DNA from: SHVO01 sp050250575
GTDB lineage: Bacteria; Pseudomonadota; Alphaproteobacteria; Rhodospirillales; Rhodospirillaceae
DNA: 64,000 bases
NCBI GenBank assembly: GCA_050250575.1
Contig: JBFWOJ010000013.1
Coordinates: forward strand, 1 to 64,000
Direction: 5' to 3'
Below the pieces are notes generated by a model. It had not been told where the DNA came from, did no database searches, and was given only the letters and a program-made list of their open reading frames with translations. Within the stretch, counting starts at the first letter, position 1; the number at the start of each line of letters is the position of its first letter. This document shows positions 35,877-44,464 of the stretch, one piece after another. Made by a program: the position numbers and the translations under genes.

Positions 35877-36983
35877 CTAGGCCTCGGCCCCGAAGAGCGT
35901 TCGGATGAGGTTCGAGGGGCGGGCCTCGCGCTGCAATTGGTCCATGGTGCATTGGTGCGGCGCCTTGTCGGGCCGCCAGCGCAGAAAGCGGGTCCCATGG
36001 CGGAAACGCTGACCGGTCACGTGATCGTATTGCACCTCGGCGATGAGTTTGTGCTTCAGCGGAACCCACGCGGCGCTTCGCTCCGTCGACCAGCGGCTTG
36101 GCGCACCTGGGGCATTTCCCGTGAACCCGGGCCCGCCCTTCAGCTTTTCGAGCTTCCGCGTCAAGGCCGCCCGCTTCTCGCGCGCGATGCCTGAGGTAAA
36201 GCCCACGTGATCGAGCTCGCCCGCATCATTGAAGAGCCCGAGCAGCAGCGATCCCACCTGGTCGCTGTCGGTCGCGTAGCGGAATCCGCCCACGACGCAG
36301 TCGGCGGTGCGCAGGCACTTCACCTTCAGCATCGCCCGCTCGCCCATTTCATATGGGCCGCGTGTATCCTTGGCGACGACGCCGTCGAGCATGCCGCCGC
36401 CGGCGCGTCCAAGCCACTGCTTCGCTTCCGTGCGCGAACGGGTGAAGGGAGACAGGCGCACCCGCTCGCCTTTGAGCGCGGCGAACAGCGCCTCCAGCGC
36501 CGCGCGGCGTTCGCTCAGCGGTGACGCCATCAGGTCTTCGTTCTCGGAGGCTAGAATGTCGAACAGCACCAAGATGGCCGGCGTTTCCTTGGCGAGTCTT
36601 GCAATACGGCTTGCCGCGGGGTGCAGGCGCAACTGCAGCGCCTCGAAAGAGAGCGAATCGCCGGCGGGAATACAGAGCTCGCCGTCGATGATGAACCGGC
36701 GTGGCGCGACCTTCGCCAGATACGCGGCGATCTCGGGAAAATAGCGCGCCAGCGGTTTCCCGGATTTCGAGACCAGATCGACTTGAGCGCCGTCGCGACG
36801 GGCGAGGCAGCGGAAGCCGTCCCATTTCGGCTCGAACTGCCAAAAGGAATCGCCCGGCAGGTCGTCAACCTGCCGGGCTTCCATCGGTCTCAGCGCCTTG
36901 GCGCTGGTGAGCCGATAAGGGCGCCCGCCGGCGAACGCCGGCATCTTGGAAGATGCAGCTACACCGGCGGATTTCTTGCGCAC
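35877..36983 (-). CDS. ATP-dependent DNA ligase (LigC/LigD ligase-domain type)
   Basis: A 368-residue ligase. The adenylation motif I is EPKWDGFR with the nucleophilic lysine near residue 53; FIIDGELCIP (motif III), DGVVAKDTRGPYEMG (motif IV) and MLKVKC (motif V) follow. The OB domain fills the C-terminal third. This type joins nicks during repair or end joining. It starts GTG directly after the stop of the RcnB-like gene; inner ATG codons at residues 14 and 34 are alternatives. It would share the stress promoter at 38004..38029. Known: stress sigma factors in rhizobia control some ku/ligD genes. No ku gene is seen here. Confidence 0.88.
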   Translation of the reverse strand: MRKKSAGVAASSKMPAFAGGRPYRLTSAKALRPMEARQVDDLPGDSFWQFEPKWDGFRCLARRDGAQVDLVSKSGKPLARYFPEIAAYLAKVAPRRFIIDGELCIPAGDSLSFEALQLRLHPAASRIARLAKETPAILVLFDILASENEDLMASPLSERRAALEALFAALKGERVRLSPFTRSRTEAKQWLGRAGGGMLDGVVAKDTRGPYEMGERAMLKVKCLRTADCVVGGFRYATDSDQVGSLLLGLFNDAGELDHVGFTSGIAREKRAALTRKLEKLKGGPGFTGNAPGAPSRWSTERSAAWVPLKHKLIAEVQYDHVTGQRFRHGTRFLRWRPDKAPHQCTMDQLQREARPSNLIRTLFGAEA

Positions 36984-36985
36984 AC

Positions 36986-37936
36986 TCAGTCAATGATCGC
37001 CCACGCGCCATCCGGCTGTTGGCAGGCGCGGCCGCGGGCTTCTTCCGGACGTCCGTCGATCCAGATCGTCTGGCTGTAGACGGCGCAATGGAAGTTGTCT
37101 TCGTCCTCATAGTAATCGAGCACGTGCAGGCGGCCGCGGGTGCCGGACTGCGGGTTCTTCCAATCATAGAAGGCATTCGCGCGGCCAGCGTTGAAGCCGG
37201 TCGTGTAGGTCTTGTAGGCGTAGCTGCGGTCGTTGCAGTCCAGCTTGTTGGTCAGCGCCGCACCGATGGCGCCGCCGGCCACCACGCCCATGATCGTGGT
37301 CGCGGTTTCATTGCGCCGGTTGCCGGCCGCGTTGCCCAGCAGGCCGCCGATCACCGCGCCGACGAGGGCGCCGGCCGGGTCCGGACGGTTGCGGCACTCA
37401 CGATAGAATTGGTCGTCGTTCAAATTGTACTGACGGGCGTAGCGGGCGCGCCACTGTGCCTCGCGTTCGGCGCGGCTGTATTCGCGCGCTTCACGACGGG
37501 CTTCGCGTCGCTCCTCGCGTCGTTCCTCGCGGCGCTCTTCGCGAAAGGCCTCGCGGGCTTCGCGGCGCTCTTGACGCTCTTCGCGGCGGGCCATGCGCTC
37601 CTGATACTGTTCGGTGAAGCGCACGTCGCGGATCGATCCGTTGGCGATCGAGGCGAGAACGTACTGATTGCCGATCAGCATCCAGCGGAAGCCGTTCGGC
37701 GGACGCGGCAGGTTGCTCTCGCGCCAGCCATAATAGACATAGCTGTTGTCACGCAGATGGCGCGGGAGGCGCTCGCCGCGCTGGTAGAAGCGCTCGTCGG
37801 CGTCGCGGCCGTTGGATTGCACAAGCTGGGCAAGCGTCGCGTGGCTCGCGGGGGCCTTCGAGGTGACCGGCACACCCGCCGCGACGGAACTCGCGAGGAA
37901 AGTGAGGGCCGTAGCGCTCAGAATGAGCTTTTTCAC
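36986..37936 (-). CDS. Envelope protein with RcnB-like and glycine-zipper segments
   Basis: A 316-residue exported protein. A signal peptide covers about 1-20. Residues 50-105 resemble the RcnB/YPxxY-type domain (ERLPRHLRDNSYVYYGWRESNL, then WMLIGNQYVLASIANGSIRDV). A strongly charged Arg/Glu stretch (110-160, repeats of REERREE) forms a likely single helix. A glycine zipper follows (190-225: GALVGAVIGGLLGNAAGN, AGGAIGAALTN), typical of outer-membrane-associated proteins. The last part is SH3-like or surface-antigen-like with no clear family. GTG start with AGGAGA 7 nt upstream. Controlled by an EcfG-type promoter and followed by the ligase gene. Confidence 0.7.
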   Translation of the reverse strand: MKKLILSATALTFLASSVAAGVPVTSKAPASHATLAQLVQSNGRDADERFYQRGERLPRHLRDNSYVYYGWRESNLPRPPNGFRWMLIGNQYVLASIANGSIRDVRFTEQYQERMARREERQERREAREAFREERREERREERREARREAREYSRAEREAQWRARYARQYNLNDDQFYRECRNRPDPAGALVGAVIGGLLGNAAGNRRNETATTIMGVVAGGAIGAALTNKLDCNDRSYAYKTYTTGFNAGRANAFYDWKNPQSGTRGRLHVLDYYEDEDNFHCAVYSQTIWIDGRPEEARGRACQQPDGAWAIID

Positions 37937-38003
37937 TGTGATTCTCCTAAAACGCCGGCGTGACCCGGGCAGTGCCGGCCGGAACAGACTGAGTCCCGGT
38001 GAA

Positions 38004-38029
38004 AACGTTACACAGGGAAATCGGGTTCC
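38004..38029 (-). promoter_or_regulatory. EcfG-type promoter of the RcnB-like/ligase operon
   Basis: On the minus strand GGAAC (38029-38025), 17 nt, CGTT (38007-38004); leader of about 60 nt to the GTG at 37936. Confidence 0.65.
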
Positions 38030-38206
38030 GCGCCTTCACGCGCGCACGGCTCACATACGCAAGAGGAAACCGCCGTTTTAGGGAGAAAATGCGTCCAAAT
38101 TGAATCGAAAAACCGATGCGCGCTCACATCGCTGCGATCGCGCCGAGACGCTGCCCGCAGTGCGCGAAAAACGCGCGCCGCCGAGAGCGCCGGGTTGCAG
38201 GCTGGT

Positions 38207-39430
38207 TCACCGCCGCTCTGCGGTCTTGGCGATGAGCCTGCGGATGATGGGATAGATCTGCGTGCGCCAGCGCCGGCCGCTGAAGACACCATAGTGGCCG
38301 ACACCCGGCTGGAGGTGATGACGCTTCGAGGACGCCTTGAGCCCGGTGCACAAGTCGTGCGCGGAGGAGGTTTGCCCGACGCCGCAAATGTCGTCGTGCT
38401 CGCCTTCCACCGTCAGGAGTTTGGTCTTGCGGATGGCGGCGGGATGGACGGGCCGCCCGCGATAGCTCAGGGCGCCGTTGGCAAGCAGGTTCTTCTGGAA
38501 CACGCGCTCGACCGTCTCGAGATAGAAGCGTGCCGGCAGATCGAAGACGGCGAAGTATTCGTCATAAAAACTTTTGATTTCCGCGGCCTGTTCGGCGTCG
38601 CCCGTGGCGAGATGCTGGTAGAGGTCGCGGTGCGCGTTGACATGACGCCTGCCGTTCATGGACAGGAAAGCGCCGAGCTGCACGAAGCCGGGATAGACCT
38701 TGCGGCCTGCGCCTTTCAAGGGCGCCGGCACTTCCGAGATCAGGTTTTGTGCGAACCAGGAGAGAGGGTGACTGCTGGCGAGGTCGTTCACTTTCGTCGG
38801 CCGTACACTGGTATCGATAGGCCCGGCCATCAACGTCATCGACAGCGGCGAGGCCGGATTTTTATCCTCAGCCATGATCGCAACAGCGGCGAGAACCTGC
38901 ACGCACGGCTGACAGACGGCGATGACATGGGCGCGCGGACCCATTGTCTCCAGGAAGGTGATGATATGGTCGACACAATCATCGAAGCCGAAATCGCCGT
39001 GACCGACGGGAATGTCGCGCGCGTTGTGCCAATCGGTGAGGTAGACGTCGTGGTCGACGAGCAGCTTGCGGACGGTGTCGCGCAGCAGTGTCGCGAAGTG
39101 ACCGGACAGCGGCGCCACCACCAGGACCTTCGGCTGACCTTCGACATTTTCTTTGTGGAAGCGCAACAGCGTGCAGAAGGCGGTCCGTGCCGCCGGCTCC
39201 TCGATCACGCGCACCGGCTGGCCGTCGATCTCGACACGATCGATGCGATACCCGGGGTGGTCGTGCGTGAATGCGGCGCGCGAAAACAGATCCAGGCCGG
39301 CTGTCAGGTGCGACATGCCGGCGGGACCTAGCCAGGCGGTGAAAGGCGAAAGCGCGTCGCGGGTAAGGCCCGCCATGAGACGGAGTGGTTCCGCCCATGT
39401 GCGCTGCTGTTCATAGATCGAATAAAGCAT
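38207..39430 (-). CDS. phaZ: Intracellular polyhydroxyalkanoate depolymerase
   Basis: A 407-residue intracellular PHB depolymerase that degrades storage granules to 3-hydroxybutyrate oligomers. The lipase-like box carries cysteine as nucleophile (AVCQPCVQVLA near residue 180), as in the Cupriavidus/rhizobial PhaZ class. Other family segments are VYLTDWHNARDIPVGHGDFGFDDCVDHI and the C-terminal HHLQPGVGHYGVFSGRRW with the catalytic His. Divergent from the 3-hydroxybutyrate dehydrogenase gene, which carries out the next step. Confidence 0.95.
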   Translation of the reverse strand: MLYSIYEQQRTWAEPLRLMAGLTRDALSPFTAWLGPAGMSHLTAGLDLFSRAAFTHDHPGYRIDRVEIDGQPVRVIEEPAARTAFCTLLRFHKENVEGQPKVLVVAPLSGHFATLLRDTVRKLLVDHDVYLTDWHNARDIPVGHGDFGFDDCVDHIITFLETMGPRAHVIAVCQPCVQVLAAVAIMAEDKNPASPLSMTLMAGPIDTSVRPTKVNDLASSHPLSWFAQNLISEVPAPLKGAGRKVYPGFVQLGAFLSMNGRRHVNAHRDLYQHLATGDAEQAAEIKSFYDEYFAVFDLPARFYLETVERVFQKNLLANGALSYRGRPVHPAAIRKTKLLTVEGEHDDICGVGQTSSAHDLCTGLKASSKRHHLQPGVGHYGVFSGRRWRTQIYPIIRRLIAKTAERR

Positions 39431-39620
39431 CTAAACCCAGTGCGCCTGGCGCGACCACGAAGTTCGCGAGCGGCCTAGCGACCTGCCAACATTGCCGAGC
39501 CTTTCTGGCTCCTCCCCGGGAAAACCTTAGTGCAATTTCAATTGCGGCGCGAGATGATCTTTTTTTATGCGCGTCCAACCGCGAGGTGGGAGCGCGCCAT
39601 CGGAGACCGGAGCTGGCGAG

Positions 39621-40394
39621 ATGAGTGTTGTGGGAAAAGTCGCGGTTGTCACGGGCGCCGCCAGCGGGATCGGCCGCGGCATTGCCGAAGCCTTCGTAAA
39701 GGCGGGCGGCAAGGTCGTCATCGCCGACCTCAACGCGGAGCAGGCCGAGAAGACGGCGCGCGAAATTGGATCCGCTGCGCTCGGCATCGCCATGGACGTC
39801 ACCAGGGAACCGGAGGTCGATGCGGGTATCGACCGCGCCGCGCAGCACTTCGGCGCCATCGACGTCCTGGTCAGCAACGCCGGCATTCAAATCGTCACGC
39901 CGCTGGTGGATTTCGCGTTCAAGGACTGGCAGCGCATGCTCGCCATCCATCTCGACGGCGCCTTCCTCACCACCCGTGCGGCAATGCGCCACATGTACAG
40001 GCAGAAGACCGGCGGAGCGATCATCTACATGGGTTCGGTCCATTCCAAGGAAGCCTCGCCCTTGAAGGCCCCTTACGTGACCGCGAAGCACGGTCTCATG
40101 GGCCTGTGCAAGGTTGTCGCGAAGGAAGGCGCCGCGCACGGCGTCCGCGCCAACATCGTCTGCCCGGGCTTCGTCCGCACGCCCCTCGTCGACAAGCAGA
40201 TCCCCGAGCAAGCCAGGACTTTCGGCATCTCGGAAGAGGAGGTCGTGAAGAACATCATGCTCAAAGGGACGGTCGACGGCGAATTCACCACCGTCGACGA
40301 CGTCGCGCAGGCGGTCTTGTTTTTCGCCGCGTTCGAGACCAATGCATTGACCGGCCAGTCGCTCAATGTGAGCCATGGCTGGTCCATGACCTGA
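39621..40394 (+). CDS. bdhA: 3-hydroxybutyrate dehydrogenase (SDR family)
   Basis: A 257-residue short-chain dehydrogenase. NAD-binding VTGAASGIGRGIA is at the N-terminus, NAGIQ follows, and the catalytic Tyr152/Lys156 lie in YVTAKHG. ANIVCPGFVRTPLVDKQIPEQA is characteristic of D-3-hydroxybutyrate dehydrogenases, which yield acetoacetate. ATG 39621 has GGAG 8 nt upstream; the in-frame codons before it (from 39567) are unlike the family. Divergent from phaZ, so the two form a PHB mobilisation locus. Confidence 0.92.
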   Translation: MSVVGKVAVVTGAASGIGRGIAEAFVKAGGKVVIADLNAEQAEKTAREIGSAALGIAMDVTREPEVDAGIDRAAQHFGAIDVLVSNAGIQIVTPLVDFAFKDWQRMLAIHLDGAFLTTRAAMRHMYRQKTGGAIIYMGSVHSKEASPLKAPYVTAKHGLMGLCKVVAKEGAAHGVRANIVCPGFVRTPLVDKQIPEQARTFGISEEEVVKNIMLKGTVDGEFTTVDDVAQAVLFFAAFETNALTGQSLNVSHGWSMT

Positions 40395-40414
40395 GCGTGT
40401 CATTGCCGCGAAGC

Positions 40415-40444
40415 TTTAGCGGCGCAAAGTGAAGCGCCGCTAAA
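40415..40444. terminator. Hairpin after bdhA
   Basis: An 11-bp perfect stem (TTTAGCGGCGC / GCGCCGCTAAA) with an 8-nt loop lies 20 nt past the stop. It lacks a real T-run on the plus strand. Confidence 0.55.
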
Positions 40445-40492
40445 ACGCAATCAATTCCTCTCCAAGAATTTTTTCTCGCCCCGTGCCGCTTC

Positions 40493-40517
40493 GGAACAAA
40501 ACGAAGAAGGCATCGTT
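40493..40517 (+). promoter_or_regulatory. EcfG-type promoter of the glgA operon
   Basis: GGAAC (40493-40497), 16 nt, CGTT (40514-40517); about 140 nt leader to the GTG at 40663. Confidence 0.6.
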
Positions 40518-40662
40518 CAGCCTTTGGGTTGTGTGCGCCGTGAGCTTCTTCGCGGTGTATGCGTGTGGAGTAGGTCTCAGATCAATTTTGCGATGAGAAA
40601 CGCCGCGTAGTCCGCTGACTGACGTCGCGTTTTCGCGTCTGAGTTTTTGAAGGAAGTTGCGC

Positions 40663-42147
40663 GTGCCCGGTGTTGAGCGCGTTTTATTTGTGACGTCGGA
40701 ACTGACCGACCTCGTGAAGGCCGGGGGACTTGGTGAAGTCTCCGCTTACCTCCCGCGCGTGCTGCGTGACGGGGGCGTCGATACGCGCATCATGATTCCG
40801 GGCTATCGGCAGGTGCTGCAGAAGATCGGAACACCACATGTTGTTGCCGACCTGCCGGCGCTCAATGGAATCCCCGCGTGCAAAGTCGCGCTCACGCATA
40901 CGAGTGACGGTCTGCCGGTCTACGTCGTTCTCGCGCCGGAGCTCTACGACCGTCCGGGAACGCCCTATGGCGATGAGAGCGCAAAAGACTGGGCCGACAA
41001 CGATGTGAGATTCGCGCGCCTCGCCCTTGCCGCGGCCGATTTTGCTACCGGTGCGCGCAACGGCGCTCCCGCGTCATGGTGCGCCGATGTCGTTCACGTC
41101 AACGACTGGGCCTCTGCGCTCACGCCGGCATATCTTGCCTGGCGCGGACAGCGCGTGCCGAGCATCCTCACCATCCACAACCTGGCGTACCAAGGGTTGT
41201 TCGAGCGCAATCGTATGGCGGTGCTCGGAATTCCGGAATCCGCCTACACCGTCGATGGCGTCGAATTCTACGGGCGCATGTCGTTCCTCAAGGCCGGCAT
41301 TGTATATGCGTCGCACCTGACCACCGTCAGCGAAACTTACGCCCGCGAAATCCTGACCCCTGAGTTCGGCGCAGGCCTCGACGGCGTTCTCAAGAACCGC
41401 GCCGCCAAAAACCAGATCACCGGAATTCTGAACGGGATCGACGACAGCTTCGATCCGTCGCGCGATCCCCATCTCGAGCATCACTTCGATGCCGGCGACT
41501 TTACCGGCAAGGAAAAGACCGCTGCGTCCGTGCGCGAGCATTTCGGCCTCGGCAAGTCCGGCCCGCTGTTCTCCGTGATTTCACGCCTTGTGCATCAGAA
41601 GGGCCTCGACCTGCTCGAAGAATCCGCCGACAGCATCGTGCGCAAGGGCGGGCAGGTGGTCGTGATCGGCGAAGGCGATCCGGCCATCGAAAAATCGATG
41701 CGCAACCTTGCCTCGAAGTACCCCGAGCATGTCGCCGTTCGCATCGGCTTCGATGAAACGCTCTCGCGCCGCGCCTACGCAGGCGCCGATTTCCTCTTGA
41801 TGCCTTCGCGCTTCGAGCCTTGCGGCCTGTCTCAGCAGTATGCGCAGCGCTTCGGCACCTTGCCGATCGCCCACAAGACCGGCGGTCTTATGGATACGAT
41901 AAAGGACGGCGTGACGGGGTTCCTGTTCGACCGTCTGTCGCCGGAGGGTTTGAGTGAAGCCGTCAGCCGGGCCTTTGGCGCCTACGGCTCGCGCAAGAAC
42001 TTCGTCGCCATGAAGCGTGCCGCGATGGAGCGGCGGAACTGCTGGCGCGCGGCGGCCGGCCGCTACCGCGACGTCTATCAGGCGGCGTCGGCAGGCGCTG
42101 GCAGTGGTCCGTCTGCCTTCCCATACAACGTGGCGTCGGCCGCCTGA
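40663..42147 (+). CDS. glgA: Glycogen synthase (ADP-glucose type, GT5)
   Basis: A 494-residue starch/glycogen synthase. The ADP-glucose binding motif is VKAGGLGEVSAYLPR near the N-terminus (KxGGL). The GT5 domain has VHVNDWASALTPAYL, TIHNLAYQGLF, and the C-terminal LMPSRFEPCGLSQQYA with conserved Glu. GTG 40663 is preferred to a TTG two codons earlier since AAGGA is 8 nt before GTG. No other glg gene is adjacent. The following two genes are 26 and 8 nt away and likely share its stress promoter. Confidence 0.95.
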   Translation: MPGVERVLFVTSELTDLVKAGGLGEVSAYLPRVLRDGGVDTRIMIPGYRQVLQKIGTPHVVADLPALNGIPACKVALTHTSDGLPVYVVLAPELYDRPGTPYGDESAKDWADNDVRFARLALAAADFATGARNGAPASWCADVVHVNDWASALTPAYLAWRGQRVPSILTIHNLAYQGLFERNRMAVLGIPESAYTVDGVEFYGRMSFLKAGIVYASHLTTVSETYAREILTPEFGAGLDGVLKNRAAKNQITGILNGIDDSFDPSRDPHLEHHFDAGDFTGKEKTAASVREHFGLGKSGPLFSVISRLVHQKGLDLLEESADSIVRKGGQVVVIGEGDPAIEKSMRNLASKYPEHVAVRIGFDETLSRRAYAGADFLLMPSRFEPCGLSQQYAQRFGTLPIAHKTGGLMDTIKDGVTGFLFDRLSPEGLSEAVSRAFGAYGSRKNFVAMKRAAMERRNCWRAAAGRYRDVYQAASAGAGSGPSAFPYNVASAA

Positions 42148-42173
42148 TCCGAGGCGCCGCGCGAGAACGAGGA

Positions 42174-42869
42174 ATGGCGGCGCCGACCATTCGCGTGATG
42201 ACGTGGAATATCCATAGCGGCAAAGGGCCGGATGGACGGCGCGATCTTGCGCGCATTGTCGGTGTCATTCAGGCCCACAACCCCGACATCCTTGCCCTGC
42301 AGGAAATCGACTCGCGCGGACATCCCAAAGACCAGCCGGCGCCGCTGGCATATCTGACCGAGGCGCTCGGCGTGCACAAAGCCGAAGCGCGCACGATCGT
42401 TGCCGAGGACGGGCACTACGGCCACGCGGTCATCAGCCGCTGGCCCATGACGCACGTGAAGCTGCACGACCTTTCCTACTGGAAGTTCGAGAAGCGCTGC
42501 GCCATCGAGTGCGACATCGAAACGCCGCATGGCCCCGTGAACCTTTCCGCCGTCCATCTCGGGCTTTGGTTTTCCGAGCGCCGCCGCCAGGCGCGGCAAC
42601 TGGCCAGGATCGCCGAGAGTCATCACCGCGTTTCGATCATGCTCGGCGACTTCAATGATTGGCCGTGGCGCGGTCCGGTGCGGCGCGCGTTGGCCAAGGC
42701 CTTGCCGTCGCGCACACACCACCGCACCTGGCCCGGTTTTTATCCGATGCTTGTTCTCGATAGGATCTACAGCCGCCCTGCGGGCGCCATGGTCTCAAGC
42801 TGGGTGGATCCGGCCGGCCGGCATGCCTCCGATCACCTCCCGGTGTTCGCCGACATTCAGATGAACTAG
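42174..42869 (+). CDS. Endonuclease/exonuclease/phosphatase family protein
   Basis: A 231-residue protein with the complete EEP fold motifs: MTWNIHSGK at the start, ILALQEID, LSAVHLGL, LGDFNDW and SDHLPVFADI (catalytic His). Members cleave phosphodiesters in DNA, RNA or lipids; no signal peptide or membrane segment is present, so a cytoplasmic substrate is likely. It sits 26 nt after glgA. The ribosome site GAGGA abuts the ATG, so the start could lie slightly downstream. Confidence 0.88.
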   Translation: MAAPTIRVMTWNIHSGKGPDGRRDLARIVGVIQAHNPDILALQEIDSRGHPKDQPAPLAYLTEALGVHKAEARTIVAEDGHYGHAVISRWPMTHVKLHDLSYWKFEKRCAIECDIETPHGPVNLSAVHLGLWFSERRRQARQLARIAESHHRVSIMLGDFNDWPWRGPVRRALAKALPSRTHHRTWPGFYPMLVLDRIYSRPAGAMVSSWVDPAGRHASDHLPVFADIQMN

Positions 42870-42877
42870 GAGAATTC

Positions 42878-43321
42878 TTGTCCGTCCCCTCCGATTTGGT
42901 CGCTGCTTATCGTGCAGCCGTTTACGAAGTTGACGATGGCGAAGGCGTCGTGCGTTTTCATGTTGAGGAGCCTTCTGCGGCACTCGATGGATTGTTGGCA
43001 CGGCGCGGCGCGTGCAGCGCTGTTCTGATCACGGCGTACAATCCGCGCAGCCGCAAACAGTCCGCGGCGGAGAATACCGACGCACACCGTGCCTTATTGG
43101 ACGCGGTTGCCGGACTGCAAAAGCAGTATCTGCCCTCCCGCGGACGCGACCCCGACGGCGAATGGCCCGCCGAACCGGGTCTTTTTATTTTTGATCTCGC
43201 ACGTGAGCAGGCTTTGGCCCTCGCGCGGCGCTTCCAGCAGTACGCGGTCGTTTGGGCTGAGAAGGGCTCGCCGCCGGTGCTGGTCTTCGCCGAACCACCT
43301 GCTCGTAAAACGTCTCGATGA
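42878..43321 (+). CDS. DUF3293 domain protein
   Basis: A 147-residue protein matching the DUF3293 pattern: SAVLITAYNPRSRKQSAAEN, EWPAEPGLFIFDLAREQALALARRFQQYAVVW. Function unknown. The start is TTG, fixed by AGGAG 6 nt upstream. Its final 137 nt overlap the convergent Nudix gene on the other strand. Confidence 0.8.
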   Translation: MSVPSDLVAAYRAAVYEVDDGEGVVRFHVEEPSAALDGLLARRGACSAVLITAYNPRSRKQSAAENTDAHRALLDAVAGLQKQYLPSRGRDPDGEWPAEPGLFIFDLAREQALALARRFQQYAVVWAEKGSPPVLVFAEPPARKTSR

Positions 43322-43751
43322 TTTGCCGCTGGCCGGGCGCGATTTTGACCAACGCTTCCTTCTCGTCGAACCAGCCGCCGCGGTCGACTTCCGGAAAGTC
43401 CTGAAAACGCCCTGACTTGGGCGGCCATTCGAGTTGGAAGGTATTGCTGATGAGGTCCGCGGCGATGCAGTCGCCTTCCGCGGCAAAAGCGGTCACGGTT
43501 TTGCCGGGTCGGATCTTGAAAGCGCCGAGAGGGATGAAGGGGCCATCGACGGTAAATCCGGTTTCTTCGGTGAATTCCCGCCGCGCCGCCGCCAGCGGCT
43601 CCTCGCCGCGGTCATAGATCCCCTTCGGCACCGACCAGGCGCCGACATCCTTATGGCGCCAATACGGACCCCCGGGGTGGACAAGGAAAACTTCCGTTCC
43701 TCCGTCGGCGGTCCGGAAGAGCAGTAAGCCGGCTGCGTCGGCGTGACTCAA
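43185..43751 (-). CDS. Nudix hydrolase
   Basis: A 188-residue Nudix protein. The complete Nudix box is GIYDRGEEPLAAARREFTEETGF, with the metal-binding REFTEE. The HPGGPYWRHKDVGAWSVPKG segment before it is typical of bacterial NTP pyrophosphohydrolases of unknown substrate. The last 40 residues (basic, Pro-rich) are extra and encoded antisense to DUF3293. The start is a TTG overlapping the KTSC stop (TTGA). Confidence 0.88.
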   Translation of the reverse strand: MSHADAAGLLLFRTADGGTEVFLVHPGGPYWRHKDVGAWSVPKGIYDRGEEPLAAARREFTEETGFTVDGPFIPLGAFKIRPGKTVTAFAAEGDCIAADLISNTFQLEWPPKSGRFQDFPEVDRGGWFDEKEALVKIAPGQRQIIETFYEQVVRRRPAPAASPSQPKRPRTAGSAARGPKPAHVRDQK

Positions 43752-43960
43752 TGCAGCCCCTCGGTGGATTTCCGCGGGTGCGGAAAGTTGTCGCGCAGGT
43801 GATGGACGAAATACCGCCCGCGCACGCGCGACGCCTTGAAACCCTCGTACACCGCGCGCGGCACGCCGAGGTATTCATAGACCGAGCCGCTGGTGAATTC
43901 GACCTCCAGGACCTGTTCCTCCGCGTCGTACTCCATGCGGCGAATGACCGTGGAGGGCAT
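43748..43960 (-). CDS. KTSC domain protein
   Basis: A 70-residue KTSC-domain protein: MPSTVIRRMEYDAEEQVLEVEFTSG, EYLGVPRAVYEGF and FVHHLRDNFP. The domain is predicted to bind RNA or to be found near lysyl-tRNA synthetases; role unknown. It starts 7 nt after the DUF3775 gene and overlaps the Nudix start, so the three form one operon. Confidence 0.88.
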   Translation of the reverse strand: MPSTVIRRMEYDAEEQVLEVEFTSGSVYEYLGVPRAVYEGFKASRVRGRYFVHHLRDNFPHPRKSTEGLH

Positions 43961-43967
43961 GGCGGTG

Positions 43968-44435
43968 CTAGGCGAGGCCGGTCTCTTCGTCGCTCACGTT
44001 GTAGCCGAGTCGGTCCAAGCCCTCTTCCAGCAGATCGGCGAGCAGCGGCGTTTCAAGCAGGTATTTGATCACGCGACGATTGCTTGCTTCCCGCGCCGCC
44101 GTCAGCGCTTCTTGCCACTGGTCTTCATCGTAGTCGCCGCGGCCGATCCACATGATCGCCAGCACTTCGTTGATCTGATCGACATTGAGCTCTGCCAGCG
44201 CTCCCCCCAGCTCTTCGCGCGTGGGATTGTCCTTTGTGTCCTCGAGCGCGGCGACGGCATTGTCGTCCGTCATGTCCGAACCGTCTTCAAGGCCGACAGG
44301 TGGAACCTCGGCGTCGTAGGCGCGGGCCTTGACGACCAGGAACGCGAGTTTCGTCAGGGGAATCGAAAGCTGTGCCTTGCGGTCGTTCGCCGGGACATCG
44401 ACGCGCTTCACCCGGTCTTCATGCGTGCGTTCCAT
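43968..44435 (-). CDS. DUF3775 domain protein
   Basis: A 155-residue acidic, cytoplasmic protein of the DUF3775 family, common in Alphaproteobacteria and uncharacterised. Core: LSIPLTKLAFLVVKARAYD, LNVDQINEVLAIMWIGRGDY and YLLETPLLADLLEEGLDRLGY. ATG 44435 is chosen over ATG 44462: it has GGAGG at 5 nt, and the EcfG-type promoter at 44465..44489 would start transcription inside the longer version. First gene of the DUF3775-KTSC-Nudix operon. Confidence 0.82.
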   Translation of the reverse strand: MERTHEDRVKRVDVPANDRKAQLSIPLTKLAFLVVKARAYDAEVPPVGLEDGSDMTDDNAVAALEDTKDNPTREELGGALAELNVDQINEVLAIMWIGRGDYDEDQWQEALTAAREASNRRVIKYLLETPLLADLLEEGLDRLGYNVSDEETGLA

Positions 44436-44464
44436 CGTGGCCTCCATCACCTGTGTGGCCATAC

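Noticed and set aside
35702..35998. N-terminal extension of CstA by 99 codons
   Set aside because: Not similar to the family, overlaps the ligase gene region, and ATG 35701 has a good ribosome site.
37985..38007. Plus-strand GGAAC followed by CGTT after 20 nt
   Set aside because: Spacer too long for an EcfG promoter; the CGTT there is only coincidentally shared with the real minus-strand element.
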